The notes under the pieces: model-generated
The model's input: only the letters and a program-made list of their open reading frames with translations
Told to the model about the DNA's origin: nothing
Databases searched by the model: none
Position numbers and translations under genes: made by a program
Part shown: positions 13,677-19,327 of the stretch, in pieces
Layout of the letters: the number at the start of each line of letters is the position of its first letter
Position numbering within the stretch: position 1 is the stretch's first letter
Source: SIG450 sp045658425
Lineage (GTDB): Bacteria; Bacillota; Clostridia; UMGS1840; HGM11507
Assembly: GCA_045658425.1 (NCBI GenBank)
Contig: JAZOVB010000146.1
Location: 1 to 19,327, forward strand
Direction: 5' to 3'
DNA: 19,327 bases

Positions 13677-15053
13677 ATGGTATTTTCCGGAGTATTATTT
13701 TTATTTTATTTTTTACCCATAACTTTATTGTTGTATTTTATACTTCCAAAAAGAGCAAGGAATCTTGCTCTTTTTGTACTGAGTCTTATTTTTTACAGTT
13801 GGGGAGAGCCTGTTTATGTGTCAATTATGCTGTTCTCAACTGTGTTTGATTTTTTAAATGGCCAGATGATTGAAAAATATGCTGATAATATTAAGATGAA
13901 AAGAGTTTTTCTAACATTGGCTGTTGTGGGAAATCTGGCTATTTTAGGATTTTTTAAATATGCAGATTTTATATTAAGTACCATAAATTCCGTAATGGGT
14001 GTTAATATACCATTGCTTAATCTCCCTTTGCCAATCGGAATATCATTTTATACCTTTCAGACTATGTCTTATTCCATCGATGTGTACTTCGGAAAAGCGA
14101 AAGCTCAGAAAAATATTATAGACTTTGGTTGTTATGTTGCAATGTTTCCTCAGCTTATTGCCGGACCGATTGTAAGATATCATACCATATCTTTAGAGCT
14201 TAATGAAAGAAATGAAACCTTTGATAAGGCTTATGATGGTATTTCACTATTTGTTTGCGGGTTATGTAAAAAAGTGCTTCTTGCGAATAATGTAGGGCTT
14301 TTATGGGATACGATAAAAGTTATGCCTCAGAATGAAATGTCGGTTCTTTTATACTGGATAGGTATTTTAGCTTATGCCTTTCAGATATATTTTGACTTTT
14401 CAGGTTATTCAGATATGGCAATAGGTCTGGGCAAAATTTTTGGTTTTACATTTCCTGAAAACTTTAATTATCCCTATATCAGTAAGTCTATAACTGAATT
14501 CTGGCAAAGATGGCATATTTCAATGGGAACATGGTTTAAGGAATATCTCTATATTCCCCTTGGTGGTAATCGTGTTAAAATATCAAGAAATATACTTAAT
14601 CTTTTAGTAGTATGGTTTGCAACGGGGCTTTGGCACGGTGCCAGTTATAACTTCATAGTGTGGGGATTGTACTACGGATTATTACTGATTATAGAAAAAT
14701 TCCTTTTGAAAAAATATATTGATAAACTTCCGGCATTATGCGCCAGATTTTATACATTGTTTTTTATCTTAATAGGATGGGTAATTTTTGCTTTTGATTC
14801 ATTAGGAGACGGTATAAGATATATTATGGGGATGTTCGGACAAAATGTTGCTTTTATAAACAGTCAGGGAATGTATTATCTTATTTCTTATCTCCCTGTA
14901 TTGATTATACTTTCTGTAGCATCCACTCCTGTTATAAAAAAATTAAAAATTAATAAATATTTGTCTCCTGTGTTTATTGTTTTAGGATTTTTACTTGCAG
15001 TTGCCTATATTGTTAATTCAAGCTATAATCCATTTTTATACTTCAGATTTTAG
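13677..15053 (+). CDS. MBOAT family O-acyltransferase (AlgI/DltB-like)
   Basis: This 458-residue polytopic membrane protein has about ten hydrophobic helices. Conserved MBOAT motifs include FPQLIAGPIVRY, FWQRWHISMGTWFKEYLYIPLGGNR (His280) and the catalytic WHGASYN with His320. AlgI-type MBOATs take an acyl group, usually acetyl, from a cytosolic donor and pass it across the membrane for O-acylation of an extracellular polysaccharide; a partner such as AlgJ/AlgX or a DHHW protein completes transfer. That partner is the next gene. TAGGAGA precedes the ATG, and the DUF4358 stop is eight bases upstream. The polysaccharide cannot be identified from the window; no glycosyltransferases lie nearby. 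Confidence 0.95.
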   Translation: MVFSGVLFLFYFLPITLLLYFILPKRARNLALFVLSLIFYSWGEPVYVSIMLFSTVFDFLNGQMIEKYADNIKMKRVFLTLAVVGNLAILGFFKYADFILSTINSVMGVNIPLLNLPLPIGISFYTFQTMSYSIDVYFGKAKAQKNIIDFGCYVAMFPQLIAGPIVRYHTISLELNERNETFDKAYDGISLFVCGLCKKVLLANNVGLLWDTIKVMPQNEMSVLLYWIGILAYAFQIYFDFSGYSDMAIGLGKIFGFTFPENFNYPYISKSITEFWQRWHISMGTWFKEYLYIPLGGNRVKISRNILNLLVVWFATGLWHGASYNFIVWGLYYGLLLIIEKFLLKKYIDKLPALCARFYTLFFILIGWVIFAFDSLGDGIRYIMGMFGQNVAFINSQGMYYLISYLPVLIILSVASTPVIKKLKINKYLSPVFIVLGFLLAVAYIVNSSYNPFLYFRF

Positions 15054-15061
15054 GAGGAATT

Positions 15062-16204
15062 ATGAAAAAAATATTTGTTATCATATTCGGGATAATTTTT
15101 ATGTTGTTCTGCGTATATAATGTTATTTTGCCTCCAAAAACATTTTTGGAGAATGAAAACAGATACGCAGGTAAAATGCCGGAACTTAACTGGAACAGTC
15201 TTGTGTCAGGGGAGTTTACCGGGGAATATGAAAAATATATAACCGATAAAATAGCTTTCAGAGATTTCTGGATTTTTGCTAAAAGTAATATAGAAAAACT
15301 TTCCGGAAAAAATGATAATAACGGCGTATATTTTGCAAATGACGGTTATCTTATAGATATGTTTGAAAATAAGGATTATTCCGCTGTTCTTGATTCCAAC
15401 ATTTCCGCCATAAACAAGTTGGCGGAAAGTGAGAGTATGAAGGTAAGCTTTGCGCTTATCCCCACTGCGTACGAAGTGTTAAAGGAAAAGCTTCCTCCTT
15501 ATGCATATCATCCTTATCAGCAGAATATTTTGAAATATACTGAGGCAGAACTTAAAAATGTTACTTTTATTAACCCCTATGAAATATTAAATGAAAACAG
15601 GGAAAAATATCTGTACTATAAGACAGATCATCATCAGACGGCTCACGGAAGTTTTCTTGTATACAATGATATAATGAATAAATCGGGGAAAATACCTTAT
15701 TCCGAAAAGGATTTTAATATAACTTCCGTATCGGATGAATTTTACGGAACAACCTGGTCAAAATCTACCATAACCGTTTCCGGTGACAGTATAATAAAAT
15801 ATGAACCTCTTTTCGATGTTGAATATGATGTTGAGTATGATCTTACTACTAAATCTGCTTCGTTGTACAGTGAAAAAAATATTGCCACCAAGGATAAGTA
15901 TACTTACTATCTTGATGGCAATCACGGTATTACAACTATAAGAACAAAATTGGGAAAACAAAATGAAAAACACGGGAAAAAACTTGCTGTTATAAAGGAT
16001 TCTTATGCTCATAGTATAATACCGTTTTTAGCGAATCACTATGAAGAAATTACTGTTTTTGATTTGAGGTACTATAATTTCAGTGTGCCTTCCTATATTG
16101 AAGAACACGGAATTGAAGAGGTGCTTTTTATATACAATATTGACAATTTTATTGAAGATAATAATCTTAGTAAAATAAGCGTATACCTAAAAAACAAGCA
16201 ATAA
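15062..16204 (+). CDS. DHHW/AlgX-like SGNH-type O-acyltransferase partner
   Basis: This 380-residue protein has one N-terminal membrane helix (4-23) and an extracellular body. ENRYAGKMPEL and the EFTGEYEKYITDKIAFRDFW stretch match the DHHW family. The name motif is DHHQ here (189-192), with Gln in place of Trp. The second half holds a candidate nucleophile block, IKDSYAHS with Ser314, as in SGNH/AlgX-type acetylesterase folds. It would accept the acyl group exported by the MBOAT protein and place it on the wall or capsule polymer. AGGAGG overlaps the MBOAT stop region, eight bases before this start, so they are coupled. The 17-bp terminator follows. Whether the Trp-to-Gln change affects activity is unknown. 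Confidence 0.9.
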   Translation: MKKIFVIIFGIIFMLFCVYNVILPPKTFLENENRYAGKMPELNWNSLVSGEFTGEYEKYITDKIAFRDFWIFAKSNIEKLSGKNDNNGVYFANDGYLIDMFENKDYSAVLDSNISAINKLAESESMKVSFALIPTAYEVLKEKLPPYAYHPYQQNILKYTEAELKNVTFINPYEILNENREKYLYYKTDHHQTAHGSFLVYNDIMNKSGKIPYSEKDFNITSVSDEFYGTTWSKSTITVSGDSIIKYEPLFDVEYDVEYDLTTKSASLYSEKNIATKDKYTYYLDGNHGITTIRTKLGKQNEKHGKKLAVIKDSYAHSIIPFLANHYEEITVFDLRYYNFSVPSYIEEHGIEEVLFIYNIDNFIEDNNLSKISVYLKNKQ

Positions 16205-16430
16205 GAGAAGCGGTTACACAAAGGATTATTGAAAACACTGTTTTTAATAATCCTTTTGTATTTTTTGAAAATCTTTTGTTCTCGTATTCATATATGATTT
16301 TTTCAGCTTGTTTAATGAGCAGTTCACGGGGAGCTGCTCTTTTTTTATCTTTGTTTATTATCAATATTATTTTATCAATATACTCTGAGTCGGTTTCGCT
16401 TATCATAATAACTTCGTTGTTTTTGTACAT
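16167..16430 (-). CDS. Possible small membrane protein downstream of spoIIE
   Basis: This 87-residue frame on the minus strand begins 70 bases after the spoIIE stop, with AAGGGA eight bases before its ATG. Residues 1-60 are charged and helical (KRAAPRELLIKQAEKIIYEY); residues 63-86 form a good membrane helix (VFSIILCVTASLIACFLGI), giving a tail-anchored layout. Against it, its end overlaps the 3' end of the DHHW gene by 38 bases and crosses that gene's terminator hairpin, and no family is recognised. The palindrome TGTATAA-A-TTATACA lies just upstream (16486-16500). Real coding is somewhat more likely than not; the opposite frame at 16276-16509 is less convincing. Confidence 0.45.
   Translation of the reverse strand: MYKNNEVIMISETDSEYIDKIILIINKDKKRAAPRELLIKQAEKIIYEYENKRFSKNTKGLLKTVFSIILCVTASLIACFLGIRLFY
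16218..16266 (+). terminator. Strong intrinsic terminator of the acylation cassette
   Basis: A continuous 17-bp stem (16220-16236 with 16240-16256, one G-T pair) has a 3-base loop and is followed by a T-rich tract with TTTTTT at 16261-16266. It starts about 15 bases after the DHHW-protein stop. In the opposite direction there is no T run, so it should act only on plus-strand transcripts. Confidence 0.9.
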
Positions 16431-16500
16431 TTTTAATCCCTTTCACTATGATGGTGTTGTATTTAATGTTATAATTCCCAATAATTGTATAAATTATACA

Positions 16501-18825
16501 TCAGGATAAACAAACTCTTCCTGCGATTACAGTCATATCATCTTCATCTTTTCTTCTGGTGCTTAAGCAAATCTTCAGCAGGGTATCACTAATAATGTCA
16601 GGGTCATCGGAATTTATAGCTTTCAGGGCTTCAAGTATCCAGTCTTCTGAGGAGACTGCGTTGTATATTCCATCACTTATCATTATAAGTATATCGCCCT
16701 CGCTGAGCTTGATTTTTTGTACTTTATCAGTTTCATCTAAAATTCCTACGGGGAAACCGGTACTTCTTATAACAGAGTATTCACCTGTTTTCTTTTTTAT
16801 ATAAGTGGGACAGGCCCCTTTTTTTAATATCTCAAGCTCACCGTTTTTCAAATCAAGAATTCCAAGGTCGATAGTAGAGGAGTTGTCCTGCTGAAAATTA
16901 TATAAAAGAGAAGAATTAATAAGCTTTACCGATGTGGATTTTGAAAAACCTGTCTTTAAAAATTCTTCCATAAGCTTAACTGTGTTTTTAGAGTATCCTG
17001 ATGCAATTTCACCACTACCGCTCCCGTCGCATAACAAAATGTATCGTGAAGAATTATCGAGTGTTTTTATAGAATAACTGTCTCCGGAAATATCATTTTT
17101 TGATTTTTGTCTTACTGACGACCTTAAAAAATACTTTTCGCTTTCCTTGAACTTTAGGACACATTCTTTATAAGAGCATTTTCCCGCAGTTTTTACAAAT
17201 GGAGCATCCATAATATCCGAGAGCTTTTCTTCAATTTGAGGATAGCATTTATCTTTTTTCTGGCAGGGGAACATAGATAACTCTATAACTGTGTTTTCGT
17301 TACAATCTTTTATTACATTAAGCTCTTTTATATTTAACCCTTCATTTTCAAGTGCAGATGAAATTTCAATAGAAAGAGCTTTATCAAAATAAGGATTTTG
17401 CTCAATTTCGTATTTTAGGCGTGATACAATATCAGAAAGCTCAGAAAATTGATTTTTATATACAAGAGTAATATCTTTTACTTTATTTTCCCATACTGAA
17501 TTAAGACGGTATATTTCGTAATTTGTAATAAGTGCATTCGTTATTTCTTCTAATTTAACGCATTTGTTTTTAAAATGCTCGGGGAATGCATCTTTTGTTA
17601 AATTGCCTGTATCTTTTATATGTGTAATAGCCTTATTCATAACCTTTTGGGTTAGGTCATAGTCCTTTTGCCAACAGTAAAATCTAAGGGCACAGCTTCT
17701 GCAAACCTTATCAGATACATCTTTATATAAGTTGTTGAGTTTTTCGGGTTTTAAATGATTTGATTTTATTCCCGTAACAAAAATTGTGTCCGACAATTTT
17801 TTAAAGGCAAGACTAAGCCTTTCTAACTTTACCGTGGCAATTTTTTTGATTATTTCTGCTGAATTTATTTCATACAGGTCATTTGCAGTATAAGAAAAAA
17901 TCTTTTTAAAATAAGTATCGGGCAGAATGAAATAGAATAAAGAGGCAATAAGTATTTCCGAAAAAGAAATAACCATATAATATTCATAAGCCATAAGAAT
18001 ACTCATAAATACATTGCCAAGTGTAAAACCTGCCACAACGGCGATTTTACCGTATCCTGACAGGGTGGATGCAATAAGTCCGTTGACACAGTATGTAGCA
18101 ATAAAAATTCCCATATACTCACTGCCAAGACCTGCGGCAATTCCCATAAAAGCGGAAATCTGAGCTCCTGTACCCATATTGGAAGCTCCGGCCCCCAGAA
18201 AAACAATATATACTGCCACTATATTTTTAAGAAGAATACTGTCAAATATGTAGTTTGTACCAACCCCTGCTATAAATAATGTAATGGTCAGAAGAAAGGT
18301 TGTAATTTCTTCGCCTGTAAAATATTTTTTGTGGGGAGTGGCGCCAAAGGTTAATATTCCTTTTTTAATGGGAAAATAGGATAAAAATGCTATTACAGAT
18401 TCAAAAACTACAAGCAGAATATCAAAAATTACATATTCTTTAAAAAGAGTAAAAGAAATACTGTATATGAATACAGATATGAAGCATACCGACGGGCTGA
18501 CTTTTTTCATATCCACAGATGGTGAAATCCACTTGATAAGCGTTGTCAGTATAACACCGGTGAGAATAATCAGCACATACTTAATAGAATACAGACTTCT
18601 GTTTGAAAGTATTCCCATAAGAGTAAAAACAATAGTAAGAGGGTGTTTATCAGCCGCAAGAAGTAAAGGCAGGGAAAAAGGGGACAGTCCCGCGAAAATT
18701 TCAATTCTTCCGATAAAGAATGCCAGAATACTTATAATCGCTGTTTTACTGTGTTTTTCATATAGCAGTTCAATATTGCTTTTTATTTTTTGTGTTGTGG
18801 AATTTTTTGTTTTGACAAGCTCCAT
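16501..18825 (-). CDS. spoIIE: Stage II sporulation protein E, membrane PP2C phosphatase
   Basis: This 774-residue protein has the SpoIIE layout. Multiple membrane helices fill roughly residues 28-320. A cytosolic linker carries the cysteine cluster CRSCALRFYCW (near 374-385). A C-terminal PP2C domain (about 575-772) follows, with metal-binding Asp600 (CDGSGSG), Asp718 (ISDGIYNA) and Asp761-762 (EDDMTV). SpoIIE localises to the polar septum and dephosphorylates SpoIIAA, releasing sigma-F in the forespore. The usual DGMG motif reads DGSG here, a substitution next to the metal ligand. AAAGGAGA precedes the ATG. The promoter has Spo0A-type features. The gene is divergent from rpsU, and an uncertain small frame follows it. 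Confidence 0.96.
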   Translation of the reverse strand: MELVKTKNSTTQKIKSNIELLYEKHSKTAIISILAFFIGRIEIFAGLSPFSLPLLLAADKHPLTIVFTLMGILSNRSLYSIKYVLIILTGVILTTLIKWISPSVDMKKVSPSVCFISVFIYSISFTLFKEYVIFDILLVVFESVIAFLSYFPIKKGILTFGATPHKKYFTGEEITTFLLTITLFIAGVGTNYIFDSILLKNIVAVYIVFLGAGASNMGTGAQISAFMGIAAGLGSEYMGIFIATYCVNGLIASTLSGYGKIAVVAGFTLGNVFMSILMAYEYYMVISFSEILIASLFYFILPDTYFKKIFSYTANDLYEINSAEIIKKIATVKLERLSLAFKKLSDTIFVTGIKSNHLKPEKLNNLYKDVSDKVCRSCALRFYCWQKDYDLTQKVMNKAITHIKDTGNLTKDAFPEHFKNKCVKLEEITNALITNYEIYRLNSVWENKVKDITLVYKNQFSELSDIVSRLKYEIEQNPYFDKALSIEISSALENEGLNIKELNVIKDCNENTVIELSMFPCQKKDKCYPQIEEKLSDIMDAPFVKTAGKCSYKECVLKFKESEKYFLRSSVRQKSKNDISGDSYSIKTLDNSSRYILLCDGSGSGEIASGYSKNTVKLMEEFLKTGFSKSTSVKLINSSLLYNFQQDNSSTIDLGILDLKNGELEILKKGACPTYIKKKTGEYSVIRSTGFPVGILDETDKVQKIKLSEGDILIMISDGIYNAVSSEDWILEALKAINSDDPDIISDTLLKICLSTRRKDEDDMTVIAGRVCLS

Positions 18826-18863
18826 ATTTATTCTCCTTTGTATGTATAATAGTTACTTGTACC

Positions 18864-18929
18864 ATTATAACGCGAACAAATGAAAAATAATGTCAAATTT
18901 AAAAGCCTTATCAAAAAAAAAATTCGACA
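18864..18929 (-). promoter_or_regulatory. Spo0A-type promoter of spoIIE with 0A boxes
   Basis: On the minus strand, perfect TTGACA (18896-18891) and TATAAT (18869-18864) hexamers are separated by 21 bases, too far for unaided sigma-A RNA polymerase. Bacillus spoIIE and spoIIG promoters have the same 21-22 base spacing and need Spo0A~P. A perfect 0A box TGTCGAA lies 26 bases upstream of the -35 (18929-18923), and a 6-of-7 box TGTCAAA on the opposite strand overlaps the -35 (18891-18897). Transcription would start near 18857, about 32 bases before the ATG. Sequence alone makes Spo0A control a strong inference. Confidence 0.82.
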
Positions 18930-19024
18930 AACAACAATAATATAATACAAACATAATAAAAAAACTTTTTGATGCATATAACCAAAGTTTTTGGGTAATA
19001 TTAATAATTTTTTGTAAATATTTA

Positions 19025-19053
19025 TTGACAAACAGCAAAAAAGTATGTATAAT
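19025..19053 (+). promoter_or_regulatory. Consensus sigma-A promoter of rpsU
   Basis: Perfect TTGACA (19025-19030) and TATAAT (19048-19053) hexamers are 17 bases apart. Transcription would start near 19060, giving a leader of about 83 bases. The 18930-19024 stretch between this and the spoIIE regulatory boxes is AT-rich and shows no other clear site. Confidence 0.92.
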
Positions 19054-19085
19054 ATAAAAGCATATTGTGTTTATATGGTATGCAA

Positions 19086-19135
19086 CCGCTTATAAAACTT
19101 AAGCACCCAATGCATTTGCTTTAGCGGAGGGAGGG
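19086..19135 (+). promoter_or_regulatory. Candidate structured leader covering the rpsU ribosome binding site
   Basis: Within the rpsU leader, CCGCT (19086-19090) can pair with AGCGG (19123-19127), whose last bases are part of the GGAGGGAGGG ribosome binding site (19126-19135). Inside it, AAGCA (19101-19105) can pair with TGCTT (19117-19121). Such a fold would partly hide the binding site and could serve autoregulation by S21. The helices are short, so this is a suggestion. The unpaired second GGAGGG repeat would still be accessible. Confidence 0.35.
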
Positions 19136-19142
19136 AAAACAA

Positions 19143-19319
19143 ATGTCAGAAATCAGAATTAAAGAAAATGAATCTTTAGATAATGCATTGCGCAGATTTA
19201 AAAGACAGTGCGCAAGAGCAGGAGTGTTAACTGAAATCAAAAAGAGAGAACACTACGTTAAGCCAAGTGTAAAAAGAAAGAAAAAATCCGAAGCTGCAAG
19301 AAAAAGAAAGTTTAAATAA
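19143..19319 (+). CDS. rpsU: Small ribosomal subunit protein bS21
   Basis: This 58-residue, highly basic protein begins MSEIRIKENESLDNALRRFK and ends KKKSEAARKRKFK, the standard bS21 pattern and length. bS21 sits near the 3' end of 16S rRNA, close to the anti-Shine-Dalgarno region, and assists initiation. A doubled purine tract GGAGGGAGGG is centred about ten bases before the ATG. It has its own consensus promoter and is divergent from spoIIE. The window ends eight bases after its stop, so downstream partners are not seen. Confidence 0.97.
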   Translation: MSEIRIKENESLDNALRRFKRQCARAGVLTEIKKREHYVKPSVKRKKKSEAARKRKFK

Positions 19320-19327
19320 TTGCAGTT

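Noticed and set aside
15402..15428. Inverted repeat TTTCCGCC/GGCGGAAA
   Set aside because: It lies inside the DHHW-protein coding sequence with no T run or regulatory context, so probably chance or codon effects.
16276..16509. 77-codon plus-strand hydrophobic frame
   Set aside because: It lies antisense to the 87-residue frame, has no ribosome binding site and sits downstream of a strong terminator.
18467..18883. 138-codon plus-strand frame opposite the 5' end of spoIIE
   Set aside because: It is antisense to the well-supported spoIIE N-terminus and also crosses the spoIIE promoter; the sequence has no family features.

Overview
The window looks like chromosomal DNA from an anaerobic, endospore-forming Clostridia-type Firmicute, probably an AT-rich uncultured or gut-type lineage. 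The evidence is low GC, strong AGGAGG-type ribosome binding sites, a spoIVA gene, a spoIIE gene with a Spo0A-type promoter, pyruvate formate-lyase with its activase, and the infC-rpmI-rplT order. No plasmid, phage or transposase genes are visible. Almost all genes belong to recognisable families; the less ordinary content lies between genes and in a few orphan proteins.

Layout. 1-717: tail of infC, then rpmI and rplT (translation operon). 718-1081: a gene-free stretch with a structured inverted-repeat element and terminators. 1082-1834 (-): a divergent nagB-type sugar-phosphate deaminase/isomerase with a clean promoter. 2027-3505 (+): spoIVA, the spore-coat basement ATPase. 3508-3814: a MITE-like element with 33-nt terminal inverted repeats and an internal terminator. 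3928-7821 (+): a compact probable operon of a 24-residue membrane peptide, an SDR oxidoreductase, the M20 dipeptidase PepD, a UmuC/UvrX-like Y-family polymerase and a YolD-like protein.

7825-10938: a complete regulatory unit. A consensus promoter and a ZTP (pfl-motif) riboswitch with overlapping terminator precede pflB and pflA, and a terminator closes the unit. ZTP signals 10-formyl-tetrahydrofolate shortage; PFL makes the formate needed to refill that pool. 10965-12038: an orphan protein with a coiled-coil tail. 12158-12901: an LppM-like lipoprotein with its own promoter and terminator. 13012-16204: a three-gene envelope acylation cassette (DUF4358 lipoprotein, MBOAT acyltransferase, DHHW/AlgX-like protein) ending in a strong terminator.

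16167-16430 (-): a possible small membrane protein downstream of spoIIE. 16501-18825 (-): spoIIE, the membrane PP2C phosphatase that activates sigma-F. Its promoter has the unusual 21-nt -35/-10 spacing and 0A-like boxes typical of Spo0A~P-activated genes. 19143-19319 (+): rpsU (S21), divergent from spoIIE, with a consensus promoter and a leader that may fold over its own ribosome binding site.

Two sporulation genes (spoIVA, spoIIE) sit among housekeeping functions. No complete new defence or mobile system was found. The best leads are the two structured intergenic elements that share sequence blocks, the 24-residue peptide, the orphan at 10965 and the regulatory sites.
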